Assembly (NCBI RefSeq): GCF_012927305.1
Contig: NZ_JABBGH010000001.1
Coordinates: 496,001 to 560,000, forward strand
DNA length: 64,000 nucleotides
Reading direction: 5' to 3'
Source of the DNA: Hymenobacter polaris
Lineage (GTDB): Bacteria; Bacteroidota; Bacteroidia; Cytophagales; Hymenobacteraceae
Position numbers and translations under genes: made by a program. The notes beneath the pieces were generated by a model. The model had not been told where the DNA came from, did no database searches, and worked only from the letters and a program-made list of their open reading frames with translations. Of this stretch, positions 34,146 through 42,119 are shown piece by piece (position 1 is the stretch's first letter; every line of letters begins with the position of its first letter).

Positions 34146-34844
34146 CTAGCGGCTGGCCGTGGCCGGCTGGCTGGGGCGGGCCTGCACCTCGGCCAGCAAA
34201 AGGGGTAGGTCGTGCAGCAGCAGCGCTATTTGCTGGGGATTCAGGCTGTCGTAGAGGCCGCGCACGTGGCCCTGGTCATCCACCAGCGCGAAGGTGCCGC
34301 TGTGGGCAATGCCGCCCGGCGCCGCCTTGTCGGGCATGGCCCCGGTGAAGTAGGCCCGCGCCAGGGCGTAGGCCGAGTCGCGGCTGGTGCGGGCAAAGCG
34401 CCAGTTGGCCCCGGCCGACACCGTGAGGCGGCGGGCGTAGTCGCTGAGCACCGCCTGCGTGTCGTGGTCGGGGTCGATGGTGTGCGACAGAAACACTACC
34501 CGCGGGTTGCTGGCGTACTGCTTATACACCTTCAGCATTTCGCCCTGCTCCTTGGGGCAGATGCCGGGGCAGGTGGCAAAGAAGAAATCCGTGACGTAGA
34601 CCTTGCCCGCCAGGCTTTGGTTGGTGATGAGGTGGCCGTCCTGGTCGCGCAGCCGGAAGGCGGGCACCGTGGGGTAGCGCGTCAGGGTGTCGTGGCCCGG
34701 CACGGCCACGCGCTCGGCCTCGCCCAAGTAGGGCAGGCGGCCGGCGTTGGCCTCGGGGCCGGCCGACGCCGACGAGTTGCCGCCGCAGCTGCTTAGGGCC
34801 CCTAGGGCCAGCAGCGCGACGGGTAGCACATTGCGAAGTTTCAT
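34146..34844 (-). CDS. SCO1/SenC family copper chaperone lipoprotein
   Basis: 232 aa. Lipobox LSSC (Cys20). Thioredoxin-like fold with the copper-binding CPGICP (about 92-97) after KVYVTDFFFAT, and the third ligand His in IAHSGTFALVDDQG. SCO proteins load the CuA centre of cytochrome c oxidase or act as a thiol reductase for it. Middle gene of a three-gene operon (34908 lipoprotein, SCO1, cytochrome c), with a 63-bp gap upstream and a 6-bp gap downstream. Confidence 0.92.
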   Translation of the reverse strand: MKLRNVLPVALLALGALSSCGGNSSASAGPEANAGRLPYLGEAERVAVPGHDTLTRYPTVPAFRLRDQDGHLITNQSLAGKVYVTDFFFATCPGICPKEQGEMLKVYKQYASNPRVVFLSHTIDPDHDTQAVLSDYARRLTVSAGANWRFARTSRDSAYALARAYFTGAMPDKAAPGGIAHSGTFALVDDQGHVRGLYDSLNPQQIALLLHDLPLLLAEVQARPSQPATASR

Positions 34845-34907
34845 AAGGCAAAAAACCGGCTAGGCGGCTAGTTTCAACAGCCGAGCGGCCGGACTCGTTC
34901 GGCGGGA

Positions 34908-35378
34908 CTACATCTTCATTTTAGGGTCCATCCGCATCTTGGGGGTGGCGGCGGGGGCTGCCGAGTCGGCGGGCAGCTGGCGGGCCACGGCCGTGGCCGA
35001 GTCGAGGGCCGCCGTGAGCTGCTGCTCAATGCCGGCCAGCTGGCGCTGCTGGGTTTGCAGGTAGGTGAGGCGCTGAGGGGCGGGGGCGGCGCTGTCGGGC
35101 GGCGAGTATTGGTGCATCCAGCTCATCATGGCATTGTCGGCGGCTTGCATGCGGGCCAGCAGCGGGCGCGGGGGCGTGGGCGAGGCCTGCAGGCGCGCGG
35201 CCAGGGCAATGAGGCGGTCGGCCTGGCCCATCAGGCGGTCGTGGTGCGCCATCAGGCTATCCTGGGCGGCTTTGGCCTGGGCCTCGGGGGTGGTGGGGGC
35301 GGCAGTGGTGGCGGCAGGGCCGTTGCAGCTGGCCAGCAGCAGGGCCGCGCACAGCGGCAAGGGCAGCAGTTTCTTCAT
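34908..35378 (-). CDS. Helical periplasmic lipoprotein, first gene of the SCO1 operon
   Basis: 156 aa from the ATG at 35376-35378; the signal peptide MKKLLPLPLCAALLLASC gives a lipobox (Cys18). The mature part is almost entirely helical and Ala/Gln-rich with heptad-like spacing (MAHHDRLMGQADRLIALAAR, LQTQQRQLAGIEQQL), a probable coiled coil, ending in a Met/Lys-rich tail (PKMRMDPKMKM) that could bind copper. Similar proteins sit beside SCO1 in other Bacteroidota under vague names. A -7-like GACCTTTG ends 4 nt before the ATG. Confidence 0.7.
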   Translation of the reverse strand: MKKLLPLPLCAALLLASCNGPAATTAAPTTPEAQAKAAQDSLMAHHDRLMGQADRLIALAARLQASPTPPRPLLARMQAADNAMMSWMHQYSPPDSAAPAPQRLTYLQTQQRQLAGIEQQLTAALDSATAVARQLPADSAAPAATPKMRMDPKMKM

Positions 35379-35400
35379 GCCGCAAAGGTCGGGGCAGAAG

Positions 35401-35627
35401 GAGAAAAATGTAGCGAATGTGGAAATGTAATAATGTAAGGAATGTAGGAAATGGGAGCGCTCGCGCTGCATTAGCATCAGCGGGCCGTGGAGCAGGAACA
35501 AAAGCGGCAGCCGCTGTTTGATGCTAGCGTGGCGCCGACTGCCGAACTAGGGCCTGCTTCGCACCAGCGCGCCCTAGGCTACGCATTTTCACATTTCTTA
35601 CATCTCCCACATTTCCACATTCTCCCC
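35401..35627. repeat. Imperfect palindrome flanking the aldo/keto reductase promoter region
   Basis: Left part 35401-35454 (GAATGTGGAAATGTAATAAT...) and right part 35584-35625 (complementary CATTTCCACATTCTCCC) share about 40 nt of degenerate complementarity, around 130 bp of GC-rich spacer containing one CCTAGG. The arms resemble those of the repeat at 42951-43043. The right arm ends at the ATG of the reductase gene. Confidence 0.55.
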
Positions 35628-35628
35628 T

Positions 35629-36627
35629 ATGACTACTCGCCAATTAGGTAAATCCGGCCTCACGGTATCGGCCCTCGGCCTGGGCTGCATGGGCATGTCC
35701 GACTTCTACGGCCAGCCCGACGATGCCGAAAGCCTGCGCACCCTGGCCCGCGCCCTGGAGCTGGGCGTCACCTTCCTCGACACGGCCGATATGTACGGCC
35801 CTTATCGCAACGAAGAGTTGCTGGGCCGCTTCTTCAAGGAAGACAAAACCCGCCGCGGCCGCGTGCAGCTGGCCACCAAATTCGGCATCGTGCGCGACCC
35901 CAACGACCCCAGCAAGCGCGGCATCAGCGGACGGCCCGACTACCTGCGCCAGGCCTGCGAAGGCAGCCTCCAGCGCCTGGGTACCGACCACATCGACCTC
36001 TACTACCAGCACCGCGTGGACCCCAGCGTGCCCATCGAAGAAACCGTGGGCGAGATGGGCCGGCTGGTGGAGGAAGGCAAAGTGCGCTTTTTGGGCCTCA
36101 GCGAGGCGGGCCCCGACACCATCCGCCGGGCGCAGGCCACCCACCCCATCGCGGCCCTGCAAACCGAATACAGCCTCTGGAGCCGCGAGCCGGAAGTGGA
36201 CATCCTGCCCGTGCTGCGCGAGCTGAGCATCGGCCTAGTGCCGTACTCGCCCCTAGGGCGCGGCTTTCTGACGGGCGAAATCCAGAAATTCGAGGACTTC
36301 GCGCCCGATGACTACCGCCGCCACTCGCCCCGCTTCCAGGGCGAGAACTTCGACAAGAACCTCAAACTGGTGAACCACTTGCGTGAGCTGGCCCAGGCCA
36401 AAAACTGCACCGCCAGCCAGCTGGCCCTGGCCTGGGTGCTAGCCCAGGGCAACGACCTGGCGCCCATCCCCGGCACCAAGCGCGTGAAGTACCTCGAAGA
36501 AAACGTGGGCGCCCTCGACGTAGCGCTCAGCCCCGACGAACTGCGCCAGCTCGACGAGCTACTGCCCCTGGGGGCCGCCGCCGGCCAGCGCTACCCCGAG
36601 GCCATGATGGCCACCGTGAACCGCTAA
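35629..36627 (+). CDS. Aldo/keto reductase
   Basis: 332 aa NADPH-dependent cytosolic oxidoreductase with a TIM-barrel fold. Motifs: [12 protein letters not shown], the catalytic Asp and Tyr in [15 protein letters not shown] (Asp52, Tyr57 by counting), Lys in LATKFG, and His in [12 protein letters not shown]-binding end [16 protein letters not shown]. This is the YakC/AKR13-like branch; substrate unknown. The ATG directly follows the right arm of an inverted repeat, and the gene ends where another repeat begins, so it is bracketed by palindromic DNA. Confidence 0.93.
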   Translation: MTTRQLGKSGLTVSALGLGCMGMSDFYGQPDDAESLRTLARALELGVTFLDTADMYGPYRNEELLGRFFKEDKTRRGRVQLATKFGIVRDPNDPSKRGISGRPDYLRQACEGSLQRLGTDHIDLYYQHRVDPSVPIEETVGEMGRLVEEGKVRFLGLSEAGPDTIRRAQATHPIAALQTEYSLWSREPEVDILPVLRELSIGLVPYSPLGRGFLTGEIQKFEDFAPDDYRRHSPRFQGENFDKNLKLVNHLRELAQAKNCTASQLALAWVLAQGNDLAPIPGTKRVKYLEENVGALDVALSPDELRQLDELLPLGAAAGQRYPEAMMATVNR

Positions 36628-36633
36628 AATCAC

Positions 36634-36794
36634 GGATTAGCACGGATTTTACGGATTTCGTAGACGATTGAGGGGAGGCAGGTAGCTTAGTTGAGCTGCC
36701 TGCCTCTTTTCTTTGGCGCCGCTCCGGAGTTGTGTCAGCAAGCCAGCCGCGCCGTCCACAAAATCCGTGCAATCCGTAAAAATCCGTGTTAATC
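36634..36794. repeat. Family C palindromic repeat around a terminator
   Basis: Arms at 36634-36658 and 36762-36794 share CACGGATTTTACGGATT-type sequence. The right arm ends 1 bp before the GTG start of the Lgt-like gene, so the repeat supplies the translation start region of that gene. Confidence 0.65.
36675..36715 (+). terminator. Rho-independent terminator after the aldo/keto reductase
   Basis: AGGCAGGTAGCT / AGCTGCCTGCCT with a 6-nt loop, followed by CTTTTCTTT. It lies inside the Family C repeat. Confidence 0.75.
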
Positions 36795-36795
36795 A

Positions 36796-37548
36796 GTGGT
36801 CTATCCTGTTGAGCTAGCCCTAGGCCGCTTCCACCTGCCCGTGCATCTGCTGTGCGAGGTGCTAGCGTATTCGCTGGGCTACCGCCTCTACCTGGCCCTG
36901 CGCGCCCGCTCGGCCGACCGCATCAGCGACCAGGGGCGGCAATGGATATTCGTGGGCGCGGCCCTGGGGGCGTTGCTGGGCTCGCGGGCCCTAGGGCTGC
37001 TCGAGCACCCGCACGAGCTGCTGCATCCGCCCGGCGGCTGGCTGTATTATTTTACCAATAAGACCATTGTGGGCGGCTTCTTGGGCGGCCTGGTAGGGGT
37101 AGAACTGACCAAGAAATACCTCGGCATCCGCACCAGCAGCGGCGACCTGATGGTGTTTCCGCTGCTGCTGGGCCTGGGCATCGGCCGGCTCGGCTGCCAC
37201 CTCAGCGGCTTGCAGGATGGCACCTTCGGCACGCCCACAAGTCTGCCCTGGGGCATCAACTTTGGCGACGGCATCCCGCGCCACCCCACCAACATCTACG
37301 AAATCGCTTTCCTGGCGCTGCTGGCCCTAGGGCTGTGGCTGCTGGGCCGCCGCCAGCCCCTGCCCGATGGCCGCCGCTTCGAGCTGTTTCTGGCTGGCTA
37401 CCTGCTGTTTCGAATAGGGGTAGAGTTTCTCAAGCCCGCGCCGGCTGTGTGGCTGGGGCTTACGGCGATACAGTGGGCTTGCGTGGCAGGGCTGGGGTAT
37501 TATGTTTGGCTGTGGAAGAGCAAGTCAACTATGAGTATTTATAAGTAA
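36796..37548 (+). CDS. Lgt-like (prolipoprotein diacylglyceryl transferase family) membrane protein
   Basis: 250 aa, about seven transmembrane helices. Lgt family features: an early H in FHLPVHLLCEV, a central GLGIGRLGCHLSGL (the GRxGNF region of true Lgt), LPWGINFGDG, and HPTNIYEIAF near residues 160-170. True Lgt has an Asn-rich signature here, so this is a divergent paralogue; it may transfer a diacylglyceryl or similar lipid group to another acceptor. The start is GTG at 36796. It stands before a Tes-like radical SAM gene, an arrangement I recall in other Bacteroidota, here interrupted by an AT-rich gene. Confidence 0.82.
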   Translation: MVYPVELALGRFHLPVHLLCEVLAYSLGYRLYLALRARSADRISDQGRQWIFVGAALGALLGSRALGLLEHPHELLHPPGGWLYYFTNKTIVGGFLGGLVGVELTKKYLGIRTSSGDLMVFPLLLGLGIGRLGCHLSGLQDGTFGTPTSLPWGINFGDGIPRHPTNIYEIAFLALLALGLWLLGRRQPLPDGRRFELFLAGYLLFRIGVEFLKPAPAVWLGLTAIQWACVAGLGYYVWLWKSKSTMSIYK

Positions 37549-37566
37549 TAAATAAAACTCGAAGTA

Positions 37567-38115
37567 ATGGTACCAATTATTGTTTCAATTATTGTTCCGC
37601 TGCTGCTGTATTTGCTCAATAGGTCGAGCAAGCAAAAGGTGACTGCCTTAGATAATGGAGGTTACGAACTGCGAATGAACAAAGCCTATCTAATAATTGG
37701 TATAGCGGGTGCCGTAGTAGGCCTTTTATTCCTGCTGATGCCAATTTTGGCGGATGAATATTCCTTGGAGATATTTATCGCATCAGGCGTTATGTTTTTG
37801 TTAGTTATGGGTTTTACAGTACCTTGTATTATGTGGTATAAAAATCATAGTTTATTTTTTGGTGAGCAGGGTTTTATTACCGAAAATGCGTATGGTAAAA
37901 GGCAGGATATGCAGTGCGGTGATATTAGCCAAGTAAGCTTTAGCTCGTTTGCAGGGGTGGTAAGCGTAGTTGACAAACAAGGTAATGTTGCAAAGGCGCA
38001 TCAGCATTTAGTTGGCTTTTCATCTTTTGTAAAAATGCTCATGGCTCAAAGAGATAAGTATCATTTCGATACAAAGTCGCTTTCTTTGAAAACGCTTGGT
38101 TTAAATAATTATTAA
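37567..38115 (+). CDS. AT-rich membrane protein, PH-like, inserted in the Lgt/radical SAM locus
   Basis: 182 aa. Three hydrophobic segments (about 2-17, 39-60, 70-90), then a soluble domain with beta-type segments (HSLFFGEQGFITENAYGK, VSFSSFAGVVSVVDKQG) resembling a bacterial PH domain. GC content is far below the neighbours on both sides, and codon use is different (many TTA, ATA, AAA). It begins 18 bp after the Lgt-like stop and ends 13 bp before the radical SAM start, so it fits neatly within an operon. Family not recognised. The layout resembles the gene at 13343. Confidence 0.65.
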   Translation: MVPIIVSIIVPLLLYLLNRSSKQKVTALDNGGYELRMNKAYLIIGIAGAVVGLLFLLMPILADEYSLEIFIASGVMFLLVMGFTVPCIMWYKNHSLFFGEQGFITENAYGKRQDMQCGDISQVSFSSFAGVVSVVDKQGNVAKAHQHLVGFSSFVKMLMAQRDKYHFDTKSLSLKTLGLNNY

Positions 38116-38128
38116 GTAAAAATATCCC

Positions 38129-39535
38129 ATGCCCGAACGCCCCTACACCTACTACGACTTCACCCTGAGCCTCTGCCCGCATTGCCTGCGGCGCATCGAG
38201 GCCAAAATCGTCTTTGAAGACGGGGGCGTGTACATGCTCAAGCGCTGCCCCGAGCACGGGCGGCAGAAGGTGCGCATTGCCACCGACATCGAGTACTACA
38301 AAAGCATTCGCAACTACGTGAAGCCCAGTGAGACCCCTAGGCGCTTCAACATGGCCACCCACTACGGCTGCCCCTACGACTGCGGCCTCTGCACCGACCA
38401 CGAGCAGCACTCCTGCCTCACCGTGATTGAGGTAACCGACCGCTGCAACCTCACCTGCCCTACCTGCTACGCCGAAAGCAGCCCCACCCACGGCCGCCAC
38501 CGCACCCTCGCCGAAATCGAGGCGATGGTGGACCTGGTAGTGGCCAACGAGGGCGAGCCCGACGTGGTGCAGCTCTCGGGCGGCGAGCCCACGCTGCACC
38601 CGCAGTTCTGGGAAATCCTGGACATGTGCAAGCGCAAGCCCATCAAGCACTTAATGGTGAATACCAACGGCGTGCGGCTGGCCAAGGACGAGGCCTTCGT
38701 GGCGCGGCTGGCTACCTACTCCGGGGCGTTTGAGGTGTACTTGCAGTTCGATTCTTTCCGCGAAGACGTGCTGCTCACCATGCGCGGGCGCGACTTGCGC
38801 GCCGTGCGCCAGCAGGCCCTAGCCCACCTCAACAAGTACAACCTGAGCACGACGCTCGTTGTGACGCTGCAAAAAGGCCTCAACGACGACGAGATGGGGG
38901 CCATTATCGACTTTGCCCTCAAGCAGCGCTGCGTGCGCGGCGTCACGTTTCAGCCCACCCAGGCGGCCGGCCGCATCGAGCACTTCAACCCCGAAACCGA
39001 CTCGTTTTCGCTCACCGAGGTGCGCCAGGGCATCATCAACCAAAGTAGCGTCTTCACGGCCCAGGACCTACTGCCCGTGCCCTGCAACCCCGATGCGCTG
39101 GCCATGGCCTACGCCCTGAAGCTCGACGGTGAGGTATTCCCGCTTACGCGCTACATCGACCCGGCCGACTTGCTGCAAAGCGGCGGCAACACCATCGTGT
39201 ACGAGCGCGACCCGCGCCTGCGTCAGCACCTGCTAAAATTGTTCAGCACCGCCAATACCGTCGATACCGTAGTGCCCGAGATAAACCAGCTGTTGTGCTG
39301 CCTGCCGCAAGTGTCGGCGCCCAATTTGGGCTACGAAAACCTGTTTCGAATAATTATTCTGCAATTCATGGACGCCTGGAACTTCGACGTGCGGGCCGTC
39401 AAAAAATCCTGCGTGCACATCGTCAGCAAGGACTTGAAAATTATTCCCTTCGAAACTATGAACATCTTTTACCGCGACGCCGAAAAGCGTATTCGGCTGG
39501 AAGAATTACGGGCCGAAAGGGTCGGAATTATATGA
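38129..39535 (+). CDS. Radical SAM enzyme, Tes/MSS-like, with extra Cys clusters
   Basis: 468 aa. The radical SAM 4Fe-4S site is CNLTCPTC (Cys106, 110, 113), followed by the GGEPTLH motif. Before it lie CPHC (16-19), Cys40, and GCPYDCGLC (81-88) with Cys96, enough for one or two extra metal sites; more Cys occur late (LLCCLP). This build is that of archaeal tetraether synthase (Tes, MJ0619-like) and its bacterial relatives linked to membrane-spanning lipids. The exact reaction here is inference; C-C coupling or another change of lipid chains is plausible given the Lgt-like gene upstream and two tiny membrane proteins downstream (the first overlapping by ATGA). Confidence 0.85.
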   Translation: MPERPYTYYDFTLSLCPHCLRRIEAKIVFEDGGVYMLKRCPEHGRQKVRIATDIEYYKSIRNYVKPSETPRRFNMATHYGCPYDCGLCTDHEQHSCLTVIEVTDRCNLTCPTCYAESSPTHGRHRTLAEIEAMVDLVVANEGEPDVVQLSGGEPTLHPQFWEILDMCKRKPIKHLMVNTNGVRLAKDEAFVARLATYSGAFEVYLQFDSFREDVLLTMRGRDLRAVRQQALAHLNKYNLSTTLVVTLQKGLNDDEMGAIIDFALKQRCVRGVTFQPTQAAGRIEHFNPETDSFSLTEVRQGIINQSSVFTAQDLLPVPCNPDALAMAYALKLDGEVFPLTRYIDPADLLQSGGNTIVYERDPRLRQHLLKLFSTANTVDTVVPEINQLLCCLPQVSAPNLGYENLFRIIILQFMDAWNFDVRAVKKSCVHIVSKDLKIIPFETMNIFYRDAEKRIRLEELRAERVGII

Positions 39536-39651
39536 GCGACGAGCCTCTGCCATCCTTTGATGGTTCGCCTAAGTTCGGTTGCTTCTGGGCCGGGCTGTTG
39601 GTATTATTGGTGCTCGGTTTAATTGGCTACGGCATGTGTAGCCAGATGTAG
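39532..39651 (+). CDS. 39-aa single-span membrane peptide coupled to the radical SAM gene
   Basis: MSDEPLPSFDGSPKFGCFWA start, then a hydrophobic helix (about 16-35) ending GYGMCSQM. ATG overlaps the radical SAM stop (ATGA), strong evidence of translational coupling. Too short for a family call; possibly a membrane anchor or partner for the enzyme. Confidence 0.6.
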   Translation: MSDEPLPSFDGSPKFGCFWAGLLVLLVLGLIGYGMCSQM

Positions 39652-39691
39652 CCTAGCCGCGTTAGCTACCACCGCTTTATCCTGGCCGACT

Positions 39692-39979
39692 ATGGAACCC
39701 CACCAGCCAACTCCCGCCAACCATGTGCTGCGCAACAATCTGCTGGGCGTGCTGGCGGCGGCGGTGCTCCTAGGGGCCCTGGCGCCCAGCACCCAGGGCG
39801 GCAGCGCCTTTCTGTTTGCCGGTATCTATGGGGTGCAGGTAGTGGTAAACCTTGTTCTGGGCTTCACCCACCTGGGCCGCCAGCCCGCCCCCTACTTTTT
39901 GAGCGCGCTGCTGGTGCTGCTTATCGGTTTTGGCGCGTGCAGCTATATGGTAATGAGTAACTTAGGTAATATGCACTAG
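39692..39979 (+). CDS. Small membrane protein, last gene of the radical SAM locus
   Basis: 95 aa from the ATG at 39692 (MEPHQPTPANHVLRNN); a longer frame opens at 39623 but overlaps the previous gene. Three hydrophobic helices: about 16-32, 38-56 and 68-88. The last helix ends IGFGACSYMVMSNLG, echoing the GYGMCSQM end of the preceding peptide (small residue-Cys-Ser). Starts 40 bp after that peptide on the same strand, so the same transcript is likely. Function unknown. Confidence 0.6.
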   Translation: MEPHQPTPANHVLRNNLLGVLAAAVLLGALAPSTQGGSAFLFAGIYGVQVVVNLVLGFTHLGRQPAPYFLSALLVLLIGFGACSYMVMSNLGNMH

Positions 39980-39995
39980 CCCCCTGCTAACTACC

Positions 39996-40829
39996 CTAGG
40001 CCGTTGCGGGCGGGGCCGGCTGGCACTTGGGGCAGATATAGGTGGCCCTGCCGCCCACGTAAAACTTCTCAATCCGGGTGCGCGGGTGCCTGGGGCAGTG
40101 TTCGTGCGCATCGGTGCCGGGCGTGGCCGACTCGTCCCACTCGCGGGCGTGAATGAGGAAGGACTTGGGAAAATGGCGGTAGTTGGCTTCGTGCTGAATA
40201 GCTGTTTTCAGCACCAGCTGAATGGCTGCGTGCAGGGCCGTTGTTTCTTTGTCCGTCAACGAGTTGCCTAAGCGCTCGGGATGAATCTTGGCCTGGAATA
40301 GTACCTCGTCCACTATCCAGTTGCCGAGGCCAGCGGTCAGGCTCTGGTCGAGCAGCAGTGGCTTCACAAACACCTTGCGGCGGCTGAGCTTCTGGTGCAG
40401 CTCGGCGGCGGTTATTTGCAGCGCATCAGGCCCTAGCTTCTTGGCTTTCTGGTAGGCTTCGGCGCTGTCGGCCAGCCGGATGCGGCCAAACTTGCGCGGG
40501 TCGATAAAGGCCAGGTTCAGGCCCGAGTCGGCCAGCTGCCAGGCCACGCGGGTAAAGCGCGGGGCATCGGGCGCGTCGCGGAAGGCGCCAATATCGCCCG
40601 TCATGCCGAAGTGCAGCACCAGCAATCGGCCACTATCCAACTCCACGAAGCAGTTTTTGCCCAGCCGGCTAGTGCCGGTAATGGTGCGGCCCACCAGGGC
40701 GGCGCGCAGCTCCTCCTCGGGCACGGCCAGCACGTGCTTGTCGCGCACGTCGAGGCCGGTAATCGTTTGGCCCACGGCCACTTCCTCAATAAATCGCCGG
40801 TAGGTTTCAACCTCGGGTAACTCGGGCAT
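39996..40829 (-). CDS. mutM: Formamidopyrimidine-DNA glycosylase family protein
   Basis: 277 aa base-excision repair enzyme for oxidised purines (Fpg/Nei fold). Catalytic N-terminus PELPEVETYRR (Pro2, Glu3), the Lys in IDPRKFGRI, helix-two-turn-helix near GLGNWIVDEVLFQAKIHPER, and a zinc finger at the C-terminus. The finger reads CPRH...CPKCQ rather than the usual CxxC...CxxC, so one ligand is His; this variant exists in the family. A few C-terminal residues follow. TAG stop in CCTAGG. Convergent with the radical SAM locus, 16 bp apart. Confidence 0.88.
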   Translation of the reverse strand: MPELPEVETYRRFIEEVAVGQTITGLDVRDKHVLAVPEEELRAALVGRTITGTSRLGKNCFVELDSGRLLVLHFGMTGDIGAFRDAPDAPRFTRVAWQLADSGLNLAFIDPRKFGRIRLADSAEAYQKAKKLGPDALQITAAELHQKLSRRKVFVKPLLLDQSLTAGLGNWIVDEVLFQAKIHPERLGNSLTDKETTALHAAIQLVLKTAIQHEANYRHFPKSFLIHAREWDESATPGTDAHEHCPRHPRTRIEKFYVGGRATYICPKCQPAPPATA

Positions 40830-40862
40830 CCTGTTTAATTATGAATTATAAGTTATGAACTA

Positions 40863-40998
40863 TGAATTAAAAAGAACGTCCTGCTCAGCTGGCGTCCGCT
40901 TGCCGAAGCATCTTTACCGAACGACATACCCTAGGGGCGCGGTAGAGATGCTTCGGCAAGCGGACGTCAGCTGAGCAGGACGTTCTTTTTAATTCATT
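40863..40998. repeat. Family A palindromic repeat, long copy 5
   Basis: Arms of about 58 nt with two mismatches; outer parts contain ATGAATTAAAAAGAACGT, inner parts the GAAGCATC(T)CTACCG core. The central GTCATGCTGAGC core is altered to a CCTGCTCAGC form followed by an extra CAGCTG...GTCCGC segment. A CCTAGG sits in the loop. Between mutM (start) and the M48 gene (end). Confidence 0.85.
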
Positions 40999-41004
40999 AC
41001 TCAC

Positions 41005-41967
41005 TCAATCGTGCAACTCAGCTACGCGCTGGCCGCTTGAGTTATATACGTCGCCGCGCGCGTTGACGAACAACTTGTGCCGCCGGCTATCTTCCAGAAT
41101 GAAGGGAAACGCGGCATCGCCGGTGCGGTGCAGGCGGCCCACTACCTCGGCCTGAGCCAGGCGGTTGGCTGCCTCGGTGTCGTCATCGGCCTCGGGCAGG
41201 CGCACCACCGTTAGCTGGCTGGTTAAATAAAACGGCGCTTCAGGATTGTCGCGGAAGGTGAGCTGGCCCACCAGGCTCATGGGCGCGGCGGCCCCCGTGC
41301 GGGCCAGCGTAGCTACTGGGGCGGGGGCCGGAGCGGGGCTAGCTACCGCGGCCAGCACCACCGGCGCGGCCGAAGGCTGCGTGGCGCCAGGGCCAGCAGT
41401 GGCCGCAATCTGGGTTTGGGCGCGCATCCAGCCCTGGCTGATGGCGGCCAGGCGCGGGGCGCGGCCGGGGTGCGTGGCCGAGCCTTGCTCGGGGCACACG
41501 GCGGCCAGGGCGGCCTGCGCCTGGGCCAAGCTGGCCCCTAGGCGGCGCAGCACGAAGCCCGAAAACTCATCGGCCTCCAGCTCATCCTCCGGCTGCGAGC
41601 CGCCGCCGCGCAGGGTATGGCCGTTGAGGTGGTGCCCCATCTCGTGGGCCAGAATACTAATGCCCGCCCAGTCGGTGCGCCCGGCGCGGTTCACCGACGC
41701 CAGAAAGGTGGGGTTGTAGAGCAGGTAGCGCCGGCCGTTGTACACCACGGCCGCCGCGTTGTCAACGAGCGGCGTGGCGCGCAGCTCGAAGCGCGGCTGC
41801 AGGCCTACGGCGTCAGTTATTTCCTTGATGATGCCGACTGCCTGGCTGGCGGGCAGGTCGGTGGCCGGGGTTTGGGCGGCGGCGGGGCCTAGGGCCGCGC
41901 CCAGCAGCAAGGCCGGTAAGCTGGCCGCCGCAGCCAGCCGGCGGAAAAAGCGGGAGAGGGAAGCCAT
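41005..41967 (-). CDS. Secreted M48-type zinc metalloprotease
   Basis: 320 aa from the ATG at 41965-41967. Signal peptide ending PAAAQ (about residue 31). Catalytic HEMGHH (about 125-130) with the distant Glu ligand in ELEADEFSG (about 146-154), the arrangement of M48/HtpX-like gluzincins, but without membrane helices. A Pro/Ala/Thr linker and a C-terminal beta domain (about 235-320, FPFILEDSRRHKLFVNARGD) follow. Likely periplasmic, perhaps in protein quality control. Family certain, substrate unknown. Confidence 0.85.
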   Translation of the reverse strand: MASLSRFFRRLAAAASLPALLLGAALGPAAAQTPATDLPASQAVGIIKEITDAVGLQPRFELRATPLVDNAAAVVYNGRRYLLYNPTFLASVNRAGRTDWAGISILAHEMGHHLNGHTLRGGGSQPEDELEADEFSGFVLRRLGASLAQAQAALAAVCPEQGSATHPGRAPRLAAISQGWMRAQTQIAATAGPGATQPSAAPVVLAAVASPAPAPAPVATLARTGAAAPMSLVGQLTFRDNPEAPFYLTSQLTVVRLPEADDDTEAANRLAQAEVVGRLHRTGDAAFPFILEDSRRHKLFVNARGDVYNSSGQRVAELHD

Positions 41968-42119
41968 GAGGAAAGGGGAAAGCACAACCAGCAAACGCAA
42001 TTTCGGCGCCAAAAATGCCCGCCGGGCGGGCCGCTGCGCAGTGGTAGCACAACGTTACGGAGGCAGTTTTTCGTTTAATAGTTTGGCCGCTTTTCACTTT
42101 TACGCGGCTACCCGTTTTA

